Positions 1-7,565 of a DNA stretch of 8,771 nt are shown one piece after another. The position numbers and the translations under genes are program-made. This DNA comes from Candidatus Muproteobacteria bacterium. Lineage in GTDB: Bacteria > Pseudomonadota > Gammaproteobacteria > Acidiferrobacterales > Sulfurifustaceae. The stretch is taken from assembly GCA_023266455.1 (NCBI GenBank), contig JAHFQD010000060.1, positions 1 through 8,771 on the forward strand. Reading direction: 5' to 3'. The first letter of the stretch is position 1. Each line of letters starts with the position of its first letter. The notes beneath the pieces are model-generated. The model was not told the origin of the DNA. It saw only the letters and a program-made list of their open reading frames with translations, and searched no databases.

Positions 1-230
1 ATATTCATCGACACCTGGCGGCGCAGATCGCCTTCCACGGTAATCTTTGAAATCTCGCCGCGGATCTTATCGACTTCCGCTTCGGTCAGATCTTTAACTT
101 TTGAGGACAGTTGGATACCGGTGGCGTCGCAAATCTTGCGAGCGCGCGTGCGACCGATACCATAAATAGACGTCAATGCGATCCAGATGTGCTTCTGGTT
201 CGGGATATTAATACCTGCTATACGGGCCAT
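1..230 (-). CDS. rpsM: 30S ribosomal protein S13, N-terminal part (3' end beyond window)
   Basis: S13 lies in the 30S head, bridges to the 50S subunit, and touches P-site tRNA. The first 76 residues are visible: [20 protein letters not shown] at the start, then [19 protein letters not shown] with the conserved [21 protein letters not shown], and [12 protein letters not shown] at the window edge. E. coli S13 has about 118 residues, so about a third is outside. The start ATG at 230 follows GGAG ten bases upstream; E. coli uses GTG here. It is the first gene of the alpha operon, whose autogenous repressor in E. coli is S4. Confidence 0.97.
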   Translation of the reverse strand, partial: MARIAGINIPNQKHIWIALTSIYGIGRTRARKICDATGIQLSSKVKDLTEAEVDKIRGEISKITVEGDLRRQVSMN

Positions 231-265
231 TCAGCCAAATCTCCGTCAAACTCTATCTCAGCGGG

Positions 266-284
266 GTCCGCGCAAAAGCGCGAC
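266..284 (-). repeat. GC-rich hairpin upstream of rpsM
   Basis: Read on the transcript strand, GTCGCGC-TTTT-GCGCGGAC forms seven base pairs around a TTTT loop with one bulged G. It is followed by CCCGCTG, not a U-run, so it does not look like an intrinsic terminator. Its 3' arm includes GAC of a GACCC that could instead pair with an upstream GGGTC (298-302), giving two competing folds. Confidence 0.55.
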
Positions 285-313
285 AGTGTACTTTCAAGAC
301 CCTTTTGAATCAA
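285..313 (-). promoter_or_regulatory. Candidate sigma-70-type promoter for the alpha operon
   Basis: On the minus strand a TTGATT box (308-313) and a TACACT box (285-290) are separated by exactly 17 bases. Each matches the consensus at four of six positions, including TTGA and the first and last bases of the -10 element. Transcription would begin near 278. The location agrees with the alpha promoter of E. coli. The match is modest and could be chance. Confidence 0.4.
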
Positions 314-335
314 GCGATTATGTGTCGCCGAGGTT

Positions 336-449
336 TTAACCTTGGCGTTGCTTATGGGTGGGTTCCGAGCAGATTACCCGTACCACGCGCTTGCGCCGCA
401 CGATCTTGCAATTGCGGCACATTTTCTTTACCGATGCTCTTACCTTCAT
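336..449 (-). CDS. rpmJ: 50S ribosomal protein L36, zinc-binding type
   Basis: L36 is the smallest 50S protein, bound to 23S rRNA beneath the stalk base. I translated it directly because it is only 37 codons: [20 protein letters not shown] followed by [17 protein letters not shown] and TAA. The zinc ribbon ligands are Cys11, Cys14, Cys27 and His32, the standard pattern. E. coli L36 has 38 residues. A GAGGG ribosome site lies eight bases before the ATG. Its location straight after secY with no infA between is the gammaproteobacterial arrangement. It is the last gene of the spc operon, and no terminator follows it. Confidence 0.96.
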   Translation of the reverse strand: MKVRASVKKMCRNCKIVRRKRVVRVICSEPTHKQRQG

Positions 450-468
450 GATTAAAACCCTCGATAAC

Positions 469-1809
469 TCAGCGCGTTATTCCAACGCCGCTACCCGTCA
501 AATTAGCCTTGCGTAGTAGGCTTTCGTACTGGTGCGACATGAGATGCGCCTGCACTTGCGCCATGAAATCCATGCAGACGACGACCACGATCAGCAACGA
601 CGTACCGCCAAAGTAGAACGGAACGTTCCATTTAACGATCAAGAATTCCGGCAACAAGCACACCGAGGTCACATAAGCGGCACCCGCCAACGTCAACCGC
701 GACATCACGCCGTCCATATAACTTGCCGTCTGCTCACCTGGGCGGATACCGGGGATAAATGCACCCGATTTCTTCAAATTCTCAGCCGTATCTTTCGGGT
801 TAAATACAATCGCCGTATAGAAAAAACAGAAAAACACGATGGCTGCCGCATACAACAATGTATAAACCGGCTGACCGGGCGACAAGGTGGTCGCGACATC
901 TTGCAACCACTGCATACCCTGCCCTTGTCCGAACCAGCTCACAACGGTCGCCGGCAACAAAATGATCGATGACGCGAAGATTGGCGGAATAACGCCAGCC
1001 ATGTTGATCTTCAACGGTAAGTGACTCGTCTGTCCAGCAAGGATCTGACGGCCAACTTGGCGTTTAGCGTAATTCACTGTGATACGACGCTGGCCACGTT
1101 CAACAAAAACGACGAAAGCCGTTACCGCCAAAGCGACCGCGAACAATACCAACACCATCAGCGGGCTGAACGAACCGCGTTCGGCCAAGGTCAATGTCTG
1201 CACGATCGCTCGCGGTAGCCCCGCGACGATACCAGCAAAGATAATGATCGAGATGCCGTTACCAATACCACGCTCAGTGATTTGTTCGCCGAGCCACATA
1301 ATGAACATCGTACCCGTCACCAGCGTAACCACCGTCATCACCTTGAAAGCGATGCCGGGATTCAAGACGACGCCAGCGCCTTGCCCTTCTAGCGCGATGG
1401 CGATCCCTAACGCCTGAAACGTCGCGAGGATGACCGTGCCATACCGCGTATATTGCGTAATCTTGCGCCGTCCGGTTTCGCCTTCCTTGCGAAGCTGCTC
1501 GAGCTGCGGAAGGACGTTCGACATCAACTGCATAATGATGGACGCCGAGATGTACGGCATGATGCCCAACGCGAACACTGAAAACCGTCCAAGCGCACCG
1601 CCGGAAAACATATCGAACAATCCGACGATCGAACTCTTTGTGCCTTCGAACAACTGCGCCAACGCTGCGGGATTAATTCCAGGCACCGGAATATACGTTC
1701 CGATGCGATAAACGATTAATGCGCCGAGTACGAACAAAAGCCGCTGACGCAGATCGGCATATTTGCCGAAACCGGCAACGCCGGGCATGCGTGCAGCGGG
1801 GGCGTTCAT
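469..1809 (-). CDS. secY: Preprotein translocase channel subunit SecY
   Basis: SecY is the inner-membrane pore through which unfolded proteins are exported by SecA, or inserted by ribosomes, together with SecE and SecG. The 446-residue protein (E. coli 443) has ten predicted membrane helices at roughly 22-42, 77-98, 121-141, 155-175, 184-203, 216-236, 270-292, 316-336, 374-393 and 398-416. The plug region ([20 protein letters not shown]) precedes helix 2. The cytosolic loop between helices 8 and 9 has [11 protein letters not shown] with Arg356, equivalent to E. coli Arg357, which is essential for SecA-driven export. [20 protein letters not shown] forms the loop after helix 6. The start is ATG two bases after rplO. 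The stop is TGA, 19 bases before rpmJ. Confidence 0.98.
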   Translation of the reverse strand: MNAPAARMPGVAGFGKYADLRQRLLFVLGALIVYRIGTYIPVPGINPAALAQLFEGTKSSIVGLFDMFSGGALGRFSVFALGIMPYISASIIMQLMSNVLPQLEQLRKEGETGRRKITQYTRYGTVILATFQALGIAIALEGQGAGVVLNPGIAFKVMTVVTLVTGTMFIMWLGEQITERGIGNGISIIIFAGIVAGLPRAIVQTLTLAERGSFSPLMVLVLFAVALAVTAFVVFVERGQRRITVNYAKRQVGRQILAGQTSHLPLKINMAGVIPPIFASSIILLPATVVSWFGQGQGMQWLQDVATTLSPGQPVYTLLYAAAIVFFCFFYTAIVFNPKDTAENLKKSGAFIPGIRPGEQTASYMDGVMSRLTLAGAAYVTSVCLLPEFLIVKWNVPFYFGGTSLLIVVVVCMDFMAQVQAHLMSHQYESLLRKANLTGSGVGITR

Positions 1810-1811
1810 TA

Positions 1812-2246
1812 TTAGATCTCGACCTTACCGCCGGCTTGGGCGATCGCCGCCGCAGCACCTTTGGTAGCTTTAATGCCTTTTAACGTCACGGCGCGTTCAA
1901 TCTTGCCGGACAGGAATACTTTAGCGCGCTTGGTTTCGAGAGGAACCACATTAGCGGCCTTCAACACCGCCAAATCGACTTCGGCGACTTTTAATTTATT
2001 GAGATCGGATAGACGCACTTCAGCGCTTTCACGAGCCATCGCGGAATTAAAGCCGCGCTTCGGCAAGCGCCGCTGAATCGGCATCTGACCGCCTTCGAAA
2101 CCGACTTTATGATAGCCACCGGCACGCGCGGTCTGACCTTTATGGCCCTTACCGCTGGTCTTGCCTAATCCGCTACCAACACCGCGACCCAAACGCTTAC
2201 CGGTCGGCTTCGACCCGCGCGCGGGTTTCAATGTATTGAGACGCAT
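1812..2246 (-). CDS. rplO: 50S ribosomal protein L15
   Basis: L15 is a late-assembly 50S protein with a long extended N-terminal arm. Its 144 residues equal the E. coli length. The arm shows [20 protein letters not shown] and the glycine/lysine-rich [17 protein letters not shown] near residues 22-38, then [19 protein letters not shown]. The globular part ends [20 protein letters not shown], the region of the L15/L18e-like fold. The ribosome site is GAGAG, eight bases before the ATG. The TAA stop lies two bases before the secY start, a layout that couples L15 synthesis to SecY. Confidence 0.98.
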   Translation of the reverse strand: MRLNTLKPARGSKPTGKRLGRGVGSGLGKTSGKGHKGQTARAGGYHKVGFEGGQMPIQRRLPKRGFNSAMARESAEVRLSDLNKLKVAEVDLAVLKAANVVPLETKRAKVFLSGKIERAVTLKGIKATKGAAAAIAQAGGKVEI

Positions 2247-2264
2247 TGTGTGATCTCTCTAAAC

Positions 2265-2450
2265 CTACACTTCTTCGCACTTAACTAAATACGCCACTTT
2301 GCTGATCATGCCGCGGATCGCGGGCGTATCGGCAAGGACGCGCTTGTCATGACGATGTTTCAATCCCAAACCACGCACGGTTTCCATATGACCCTGTGTG
2401 CGCCCGTAGGGACTCTTTAACAACGTCACCTGTATTTTTTTCTCGGCCAT
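2265..2450 (-). CDS. rpmD: 50S ribosomal protein L30
   Basis: L30 is a small 50S surface protein bound to 23S and near 5S rRNA; many bacteria can lose it. The 61-residue product (E. coli 59) has IQVTLLKSPYGRTQGHMETV, then RGLGLKHRHDKRVLADTPAI and RGMISKVAYLVKCEE. The first part matches the KSxxGR core and the second the GLGL and DTPAIRGMI blocks of the family. The start ATG follows a TAAGGAG ribosome site. The stop is TAG, 18 bases before rplO. Confidence 0.97.
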   Translation of the reverse strand: MAEKKIQVTLLKSPYGRTQGHMETVRGLGLKHRHDKRVLADTPAIRGMISKVAYLVKCEEV

Positions 2451-2457
2451 CGTTCGA

Positions 2458-2464
2458 CTCCTTA
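2458..2464 (-). promoter_or_regulatory. TAAGGAG: rpsE stop fused to rpmD ribosome binding site
   Basis: The rpsE stop TAA (2462-2464) is part of a near-consensus TAAGGAG, with seven bases from GGAG to the rpmD ATG. A ribosome finishing S5 ends on the loading site of L30, which favours coupled translation. It is among the strongest ribosome sites in the window. Confidence 0.8.
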
Positions 2465-2974
2465 ACCAATAATCTCTTCGACGGTCTTACCGCGCTTGGC
2501 GGCAATCATTTGCGGCGAACGCGTACGCAGTAATCCATTTATCGTGGCACGCACGACGTTAACGGGATTACGCGAACCAAGGCATTTCGCCAATACATCT
2601 TGCACGCCAGCGACTTCGAACACCGCGCGCATCGCACCACCGGCGATGATGCCGGTACCAACCGAGGCTGGGCGCATGATGACGCGTGAGGCACCATGAC
2701 GAGCTTCGACCGGATGGAATAAGGTTGGGCCTTTGAGCTCGACTTTGATCATATTGCGGCGCGCATTTTCCATCGCTTTCGCGACGGCGGCTGGAACTTC
2801 ACGAGCCTTGCCACTGCCGATACCGACACGGCCATTGCCGTCACCTACCACGGTCAGCGCCGAGAAGGCGAAAATACGACCGCCTTTGACTACTTTCGCC
2901 ACGCGACGCACGCTCACCAACTTCTCGAGGAAGTTGTCGGCGCGTTGTTCGCTTTCAAATTGCGGCTGAGCCAT
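2462..2974 (-). CDS. rpsE: 30S ribosomal protein S5
   Basis: S5 sits at the mRNA entry channel with S3 and S4 and influences decoding accuracy; mutations in its N-terminal loop give spectinomycin resistance in other bacteria. The 170-residue protein (E. coli 167) has [20 protein letters not shown] near residues 15-34 in the dsRNA-binding-like N-terminal domain, then [20 protein letters not shown] and [20 protein letters not shown]. The C-terminal domain has [19 protein letters not shown] and [13 protein letters not shown], ending [13 protein letters not shown]. The VAKVVKGG loop is a common form in proteobacteria, so no resistance claim is made. It is the only gene in the spc part here preceded by a structured gap. 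Confidence 0.98.
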   Translation of the reverse strand: MAQPQFESEQRADNFLEKLVSVRRVAKVVKGGRIFAFSALTVVGDGNGRVGIGSGKAREVPAAVAKAMENARRNMIKVELKGPTLFHPVEARHGASRVIMRPASVGTGIIAGGAMRAVFEVAGVQDVLAKCLGSRNPVNVVRATINGLLRTRSPQMIAAKRGKTVEEIIG

Positions 2975-2988
2975 CTTTAAAGTCTCCT
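2975..2988 (-). promoter_or_regulatory. Ribosome binding site of rpsE next to the hairpin
   Basis: AGGAG (2984-2988) lies nine bases before the rpsE ATG and immediately 3' of the hairpin stem, so it stays unpaired when the hairpin forms. The bases between include the short palindrome CTTTAAAG (2975-2982). The hairpin loop contains TCCT, complementary to AGGA of this site, but a loop-to-site pairing within the same molecule would need a linker across the 12-bp stem that is not there. Confidence 0.75.
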
Positions 2989-3017
2989 GTTAAGAAATGC
3001 AGGATGCATTTCTTAAC
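2989..3017 (-). repeat. Perfect 12-bp inverted repeat (hairpin) between rplR and rpsE
   Basis: Read on the mRNA strand, GTTAAGAAATGC is followed by the loop ATCCT and the exact complement GCATTTCTTAAC. The stem starts six bases after the rplR stop codon and ends directly against the AGGAG ribosome site of rpsE. There is no run of T after it on either strand, so it is not a Rho-independent terminator. I found no second copy in this window. Its function is unknown; folding of the transcript is a reasonable inference from the perfect pairing. Confidence 0.85.
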
Positions 3018-3023
3018 GTCATA

Positions 3024-3380
3024 TTAAAACTGCAAACCGTTTTCACGCGCAGCGTCGGCAAGAGCCTTGACGCAGCCATGATATTGATAACCCGCGCGAT
3101 CGAACGCGACCTGTGTGACACCGGCCGCCTTGGCCTTCTCGGCAATTCGCTTGCCGACGAGTTTCGCCGCTTCGACGTTGCCGCCGTGCTTGACCTTGCC
3201 ACGCAATTCTTTTTCGACGGTCGATGCCGCCGCCAAGACCTTGCCGCCGGTAGCGTCAATGATCTGGGCATAGATATGTTGCGGCGTGCGATGAATGCAC
3301 AACCGTTGGGTTTCCAGACGCGAAATGCGTCGTCGGATACGACCGGCGCGACGCAAACGTTTTTGATTTTTGGTCATCAT
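3024..3380 (-). CDS. rplR: 50S ribosomal protein L18
   Basis: L18 binds 5S rRNA with L5 and carries it into the central protuberance. The 118-residue protein has an arginine-rich N-terminus ([16 protein letters not shown]), [27 protein letters not shown], and the end [20 protein letters not shown] then RENGLQF. The start has two adjacent ATG codons (3380 and 3377); the second gives 117 residues, the E. coli length, and the sequence does not decide between them. The Arg usual in YHGRV is Cys here. The upstream region is GAAGAAG-rich rather than a clear ribosome site. After its TAA there is an unusually long 49-base gap to rpsE with a perfect hairpin. Confidence 0.97.
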   Translation of the reverse strand: MMTKNQKRLRRAGRIRRRISRLETQRLCIHRTPQHIYAQIIDATGGKVLAAASTVEKELRGKVKHGGNVEAAKLVGKRIAEKAKAAGVTQVAFDRAGYQYHGCVKALADAARENGLQF

Positions 3381-3386
3381 AGTTGC

Positions 3387-3920
3387 TTACTTCTTCTTCG
3401 CTTCTTTCTTGACGATAACCTCATCCACATAACGAACACCCTTACCCTTATAAGGCTCAGGCGAACGATAATTGCGGATGTCGGCCGCTACTTGTCCGAC
3501 CAGCTGCTTATCAGCGCCGCGGACAAGGATATTGGTTTGGTCGGGGCATTCGACGGTGATACCCGTCGGAATGTCATACGCGATTGGATGCGAATAACCA
3601 AGCGTTAGATTGAGCTTCTTGCCCTGCACTGCGGCGCGATAACCCACGCCGATGATGCTGAGCTTTTTCTCAAAGCCTTTCGCGACGCCATGAACCATAT
3701 TGTTCACCAGCGCGCGTGTGGTTCCAGAAACCGCTCGCGCGAGCGCCGATTCGTTCGTGCGCTCGAACATAAGCAAGTTTCCTTCTTGCTTGATCTTAAT
3801 GTTGGGATGAATCTCGTGTTCGAGAGTTCCCTTCGGGCCTTTGATATTCAGCTTGCTGGCGGTGATTTTTACTTCGACACCGGCCGGCACAGCTACAGGA
3901 TTTTTAGCGATACGTGACAT
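3387..3920 (-). CDS. rplF: 50S ribosomal protein L6
   Basis: L6 lies near the factor-binding region at the base of the L7/L12 stalk, beside the sarcin-ricin loop. The start is placed at the ATG at 3920, giving [19 protein letters not shown] and 177 residues, the same length as E. coli L6. The frame stays open for 24 more codons upstream, but that extension would overlap the end of rpsH and has no L6 similarity; GGA lies seven bases before the chosen ATG. The protein has the two tandem L6 domains, with [10 protein letters not shown] in the first, [15 protein letters not shown] at the junction, and [17 protein letters not shown] near the C-terminus. The Lys-rich end (KKEAKKK) is typical. Confidence 0.98.
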   Translation of the reverse strand: MSRIAKNPVAVPAGVEVKITASKLNIKGPKGTLEHEIHPNIKIKQEGNLLMFERTNESALARAVSGTTRALVNNMVHGVAKGFEKKLSIIGVGYRAAVQGKKLNLTLGYSHPIAYDIPTGITVECPDQTNILVRGADKQLVGQVAADIRNYRSPEPYKGKGVRYVDEVIVKKEAKKK

Positions 3921-3933
3921 GACGTTATCCGCG

Positions 3934-4326
3934 TTACGATACGATGCACAAAACTTCGCCGCCCAAACGCGATTTGCGTGCGGCGCGGTCACTCATAATG
4001 CCTCTCGACGTCGAGACGATCGCTACACCTAGCCCACCGTCCACACGCGGCAATTTCTCATTGCCCGAATAAACACGCAGACCTGGCTTGCTGACGCGCT
4101 CGATGCGCTCAATCACCGGTCGACCTTCGTGATACTTCAACTTAATGTCGAGCCAAGCTTTCGGGCCGGTGCTGCCTTCGGCGATGCCTTCAATGTAGCC
4201 TTCATCTTTCAGCACATTGGCGATAGCACGCTTCACCGTGGAAACCGGCATACGCACGCTTACTTTCTCCGCTTTTAAACCATTGCGGATACGGGTAAGC
4301 ATGTCGGAAATGGGATCAGTATTCAT
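3934..4326 (-). CDS. rpsH: 30S ribosomal protein S8
   Basis: S8 binds helix 21 of 16S rRNA in the platform and, in E. coli, represses translation of the spc operon by binding a similar structure in its mRNA. The 130 residues equal the E. coli length. It opens [18 protein letters not shown] and has [14 protein letters not shown], the middle segment [14 protein letters not shown], and the C-terminal RNA-binding block [20 protein letters not shown] plus LGGEVLC. Compared with E. coli it begins NTDP rather than SMQDP. The ribosome site is purine-rich but weak (GAAGAGAACAG). The stop TAA lies 13 bases before rplF. Confidence 0.98.
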   Translation of the reverse strand: MNTDPISDMLTRIRNGLKAEKVSVRMPVSTVKRAIANVLKDEGYIEGIAEGSTGPKAWLDIKLKYHEGRPVIERIERVSKPGLRVYSGNEKLPRVDGGLGVAIVSTSRGIMSDRAARKSRLGGEVLCIVS

Positions 4327-4345
4327 AAATTCTGTTCTCTTCGTC

Positions 4346-4651
4346 TTACCAACTGGCTTTTAAGACGCCGGGCGCTTCGCCCTTCATCATGACCTTGCGC
4401 AGTTCGCTGCGCGACAGTCCGAACTTGCGATAAAAACCGCGCGGACGGCCGGTTAAACCACAACGATTGCGTTGACGGGTACGCGCGGAATCCCGCGGCA
4501 TTTTTTGCAAGGCGACAACGGCGGCGTGACGTTCTTCGTCCGACACCTTGAGGCTGCTAATTTTTTCCCGCAACTCGGCGCGCTTGACGGCATACTTCGC
4601 CGCTAACTTCTTACGCCGTACGTCACGATTAATCATGCTCCGCTTTGCCAT
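4346..4651 (-). CDS. rpsN: 30S ribosomal protein S14, zinc-independent type
   Basis: S14 assembles late into the 30S head beside S3 and S10. It has 101 residues, the long form found in E. coli, with [20 protein letters not shown] at the start and [20 protein letters not shown] then [18 protein letters not shown] and APGVLKASW at the end. Only one cysteine is present (in RNRC), so the pair of CxxC zinc knuckles of the short form is missing and no zinc is expected. GGAG lies seven bases before the ATG and straddles the boundary with rplE, suggesting coupled translation. Confidence 0.98.
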   Translation of the reverse strand: MAKRSMINRDVRRKKLAAKYAVKRAELREKISSLKVSDEERHAAVVALQKMPRDSARTRQRNRCGLTGRPRGFYRKFGLSRSELRKVMMKGEAPGVLKASW

Positions 4652-4654
4652 CGA

Positions 4655-5194
4655 CTAGCTCCGGATCGGAAAGTTAAAGCCTTCGAGTAAAGCGCGCGCT
4701 TCGTCGTTTGTCTTGGCACTGGTCACGATCGTGATATCCATGCCGCGCAAAGCGTCGACTTTATCGAAGTCAATTTCAGGAAAAATAATCTGCTCTTTAA
4801 TGCCGAGCGAATAGTTGCCACGGCCGTCGAACGAGCGCCCAGACAAGCCGCGAAAATCGCGGATGCGTGGAATCGCGATCGTGATCAAACGGTCGAGGAA
4901 TTCATACATATGTGCGCCACGCAGCGTCACTTTGCAACCGATCGGCCAATTTTCGCGCACTTTGAAATTTGCGATCGACTTGCGCGCACGCGTAACTAAC
5001 GGTTTTTGTCCCGCAATCTTGGTTAAATCGGACACGGCGTTCTCGATAATTTTCTTATCGTTCATGGCCTCGCCGACGCCCATGTTGATCATGATCTTCC
5101 TGATCTTGGGCACCTGCATGACGTTCTTATACCCAAAGCGCTCTTTGAGCGTGGGTACAACAGTCTTGCGATAATGTTCTTGCAACCGAGTCAT
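4655..5194 (-). CDS. rplE: 50S ribosomal protein L5
   Basis: L5 binds 5S rRNA in the central protuberance and contacts P-site tRNA. Its 179 residues equal the E. coli length. Recognisable segments are [20 protein letters not shown] at the N-terminus, [76 protein letters not shown], and the end [20 protein letters not shown]. An AAGG ribosome site lies nine bases before the ATG. In E. coli the S8 repressor site that controls the spc operon lies at this rplX-rplE boundary; I could not identify an equivalent structure by eye. The stop is TAG, three bases before rpsN. Confidence 0.98.
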   Translation of the reverse strand: MTRLQEHYRKTVVPTLKERFGYKNVMQVPKIRKIMINMGVGEAMNDKKIIENAVSDLTKIAGQKPLVTRARKSIANFKVRENWPIGCKVTLRGAHMYEFLDRLITIAIPRIRDFRGLSGRSFDGRGNYSLGIKEQIIFPEIDFDKVDALRGMDITIVTSAKTNDEARALLEGFNFPIRS

Positions 5195-5218
5195 ACTTAA
5201 TCGCCTTCGTTAGGTCGT

Positions 5219-5539
5219 CTACTTGACGTCCACTACTTCGCCACTCTTCTTCCAAACGCGGACTTTCCGTCCATCGGCCAACGTCTTGAAGCCGATTCGC
5301 TCGCCCCTACCCGTCGCCGGGTTCAGCAATGCGATGTTTGAAATATGAATAGGCGCTTCTTTATCCACGATCCCGCCGGTAATGCCGCGGTTAGGATTAG
5401 GACGCGTGTGACGCTTTATCATGTTGATGCTTTGTACAGTAACGCGTTCGTCTACATGTACATGCAATACCGCGCCGCGCTTGCCTTTATCTCGGCCCGC
5501 CAGCACTACCACTTGATCGCCTTTTCGAATCTTCTTCAT
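5219..5539 (-). CDS. rplX: 50S ribosomal protein L24
   Basis: L24 is one of the two proteins that start assembly of the 50S subunit, and it later sits at the tunnel exit. The 106-residue protein (E. coli 104) begins with the KOW motif [20 protein letters not shown] at about residues 3-22, followed by [14 protein letters not shown], the [20 protein letters not shown] strand, and [23 protein letters not shown]. The ribosome site is weak; the best candidate is AGG four bases before the ATG, although TAAGG at the rplN stop is also near. The stop is TAG and rplE follows after 24 bases. Confidence 0.97.
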   Translation of the reverse strand: MKKIRKGDQVVVLAGRDKGKRGAVLHVHVDERVTVQSINMIKRHTRPNPNRGITGGIVDKEAPIHISNIALLNPATGRGERIGFKTLADGRKVRVWKKSGEVVDVK

Positions 5540-5562
5540 ATGCCTACACCCTATGCGACGCC

Positions 5563-5931
5563 TTATAAAACTTCCGGCGCCAGCGAAATAATTTTCATGA
5601 ACTGCTCGTTGCGCAGTTCACGCGTTACCGGTCCGAAAATACGGGTACCGATTAATTCGCGTTTCGGATCGAGCAGAACCGCAGCGTTCGTATCGAAACG
5701 GATCAAGGATCCGTCGCCGCGACGCACACCCTTACGTGTACGCACGATAACGGCGTCGTAAACGTCTCCCTTCTTCACCTTACCGCGCGGAATTGCCTCT
5801 TTGATGCTGACCTTGATAACGTCACCAATGTTGGCATAGCGGCGCTTCGAACCACCGAGCACTTTGATGCACTGCACGGTTTTCGCGCCGCTATTATCGG
5901 CTACCGTGAGGAATGTGCGCATTTGAATCAT
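5563..5931 (-). CDS. rplN: 50S ribosomal protein L14
   Basis: L14 lies at the subunit interface, forms bridges to 16S rRNA, and is the docking site of the silencing factor RsfS in bacteria. The 122-residue protein (E. coli 123) contains [20 protein letters not shown] near residues 7-26, [32 protein letters not shown], and the C-terminal [13 protein letters not shown] plus [12 protein letters not shown]. These are the invariant blocks of the family. A GGAG ribosome site lies nine bases before the ATG. It is the first gene of the classical spc operon, but here it directly follows rpsQ. Confidence 0.98.
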   Translation of the reverse strand: MIQMRTFLTVADNSGAKTVQCIKVLGGSKRRYANIGDVIKVSIKEAIPRGKVKKGDVYDAVIVRTRKGVRRGDGSLIRFDTNAAVLLDPKRELIGTRIFGPVTRELRNEQFMKIISLAPEVL

Positions 5932-5955
5932 GGCGTATCTCTCCGATCCTTACCG

Positions 5956-6231
5956 TTATGCCGCCTGAGCGCGTTCGAGTACTTTGACCAAGCGCCAAGA
6001 CTTGGAACGCGACAGCGGACGGCACTCTTCGATCATGACCAGATCGCCTTCTTTGCATTCATTCGTCTCGTCATGTGCCTTGAGCTTCGTACGGCGCGTG
6101 ATGATCTTTCCATAAAGCGGATGGCGCACACGGCGTTCGATCATCACCGTGATGGTCTTATTCATTTTATTGCTGACGACGCGCCCCTCTAACGAACGGG
6201 CGGATTTTTCAGCAAGAGTTTGCTCGGTCAT
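5956..6231 (-). CDS. rpsQ: 30S ribosomal protein S17
   Basis: S17 is an early-binding OB-fold protein that stabilises the 5' domain of 16S rRNA. The 91-residue protein has [19 protein letters not shown], the [21 protein letters not shown] strand-loop, [18 protein letters not shown], and [13 protein letters not shown]. coli S17 has 84 residues; the extra ones are mainly at the N-terminus ([12 protein letters not shown]). The ATG chosen is supported by an AAGGG ribosome site nine bases upstream inside the end of rpmC. It is the last gene of the classical S10 operon; rplN follows only 24 bases later, which leaves little room for a separate spc promoter. Confidence 0.97.
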   Translation of the reverse strand: MTEQTLAEKSARSLEGRVVSNKMNKTITVMIERRVRHPLYGKIITRRTKLKAHDETNECKEGDLVMIEECRPLSRSKSWRLVKVLERAQAA

Positions 6232-6233
6232 GC

Positions 6234-6425
6234 TTATTTACCCTTACCTTCATTCATAACGGTGCGCAGACGCGCGATATTGCGCCGTACCTTACGCAGC
6301 GTCGACGTATTGCCGAGCTGTGCGGTCGCCTTTTGCATGCGCAGATTAAACTGCTCGCGCAATAGGCCTTCCAGTTCTTTGCCGCGCCCTTCTAGGTCGA
6401 GTGCGCGATAGTCTTTGATGCTCAT
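6234..6425 (-). CDS. rpmC: 50S ribosomal protein L29
   Basis: L29 is a small two-helix protein near the polypeptide tunnel exit, next to L23, where signal recognition particle and trigger factor dock. The 63 residues match the E. coli length, and the hallmark [18 protein letters not shown] occupies roughly residues 20-37, followed by the second helix [16 protein letters not shown]. The ribosome site GAGG overlaps the rplP TGA stop and lies eight bases before the ATG. Only two bases separate its TAA from the rpsQ start, so the two are probably translated together. Confidence 0.97.
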   Translation of the reverse strand: MSIKDYRALDLEGRGKELEGLLREQFNLRMQKATAQLGNTSTLRKVRRNIARLRTVMNEGKGK

Positions 6426-6435
6426 CTCACATGCC

Positions 6436-6846
6436 TCACAGCGAACGGCTTACGAAAATCGTCTTCACCGGAAGCTTCGCGGCCGCCAGCTTAAATGCTT
6501 CGCGCGCGTGTGCTTCGTCCACACCTTCCATTTCGTACAACACCGTGCCGCGTCTAACCGGCGCGACATAATACTCCACGTTACCCTTACCGCTACCCAT
6601 ACGAACTTCAAGCGGCTTCTTGGTGATCGGTTTGTCTGGGAAGATACGAATCCAGACGCGACCGCCGCGCTTGATAAAACGCGTCAGCGCACGGCGCGCT
6701 GCTTCGATTTGGCGCGACGTTATCAAACCGTGTTCGATGGACTTCAGTCCATATTCGCCAAAACTCACTTTATGGCCGCGCGTAGCAACGCCGCGCAAAC
6801 GGCCTTTGTGCATCTTGCGAAACTTAGTTCTTTTCGGTTGCAGCAT
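6436..6846 (-). CDS. rplP: 50S ribosomal protein L16
   Basis: L16 joins the 50S subunit late in assembly and helps organise the A-site tRNA binding region. Its 136 residues equal the E. coli length. It opens with [15 protein letters not shown] and carries [27 protein letters not shown], and [17 protein letters not shown]. The arginine in VRMG corresponds to E. coli Arg81, which is hydroxylated by the YcfD/RoxA oxygenase in that species; whether it is modified here cannot be told. The glycine-rich loop has Ser where E. coli has Lys (MGSGKG against MGKGKG). An AGGA ribosome site lies seven bases before the ATG. The stop is TGA, ten bases before rpmC. Confidence 0.98.
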   Translation of the reverse strand: MLQPKRTKFRKMHKGRLRGVATRGHKVSFGEYGLKSIEHGLITSRQIEAARRALTRFIKRGGRVWIRIFPDKPITKKPLEVRMGSGKGNVEYYVAPVRRGTVLYEMEGVDEAHAREAFKLAAAKLPVKTIFVSRSL

Positions 6847-6870
6847 GTCTCAGTCCTGCACAATCCTTAA

Positions 6871-7548
<678 letters not shown>

Positions 7549-7551
<3 letters not shown>

Positions 7552-7565
7552 TAGTTGCTCCCCTT
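7549..7565 (-). promoter_or_regulatory. TAATG stop-start overlap of rplV/rpsC with strong ribosome binding site
   Basis: The rplV stop TAA (7551-7553) shares its last A with the rpsC ATG (7549-7551). The rpsC ribosome site AAGGGGAG (7558-7565) lies inside the last rplV codons, six bases before the start. This is the only true overlap between genes in the window and indicates translational coupling of L22 and S3. Confidence 0.85.

Larger units (their letters stand above)
231..335 (-). promoter_or_regulatory. rpmJ-rpsM intergenic region, likely leader of the alpha operon
   Basis: At 105 bases this is the longest gene-free stretch in the window. It carries, in transcription order, a candidate promoter (308-313 and 285-290), a weak hairpin with a GGGTC loop (293-309), a GC-rich hairpin (266-284), and a GGAG ribosome site ten bases before the rpsM ATG. 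In E. coli the corresponding gap holds the alpha promoter and the S4 repressor pseudoknot. No T-run follows either hairpin, so there is no Rho-independent terminator after rpmJ. The regulatory role is inferred from position and partial pairing. Confidence 0.55.

Noticed and set aside
532..972. Long open frame on the plus strand opposite secY (146 codons)
   Set aside because: It lies wholly antisense to secY, its product resembles no family I know, and such open frames arise from the biased codon use of the real gene.
2984..3005. Pseudoknot between the hairpin loop (TCCT) and the rpsE ribosome site (AGGA)
   Set aside because: The ribosome site starts directly at the end of a 12-bp stem, so there is no linker to span the stem. 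A four-base match is also easily chance.
2989..3017. The rplR-rpsE hairpin as a Rho-independent terminator
   Set aside because: No T-run follows the stem on either strand, and essential downstream genes of the same operon continue after it.
2997..3608. 203-codon plus-strand open frame across rplR and rplF
   Set aside because: It is antisense to two conserved ribosomal genes and runs through the hairpin gap; no ribosome site or recognisable domain supports it.
3921..3992. 24-codon upstream extension of L6
   Set aside because: The extra residues have no L6 similarity and overlap the end of rpsH. The downstream ATG gives the exact family length and start MSRIAKNP.
6428..6433. ATG immediately followed by TGA (start-stop mini frame) between rplP and rpmC
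   Set aside because: Six bases can occur by chance, and the GAGG ribosome site is correctly spaced for the true rpmC ATG at 6425 rather than for this one.
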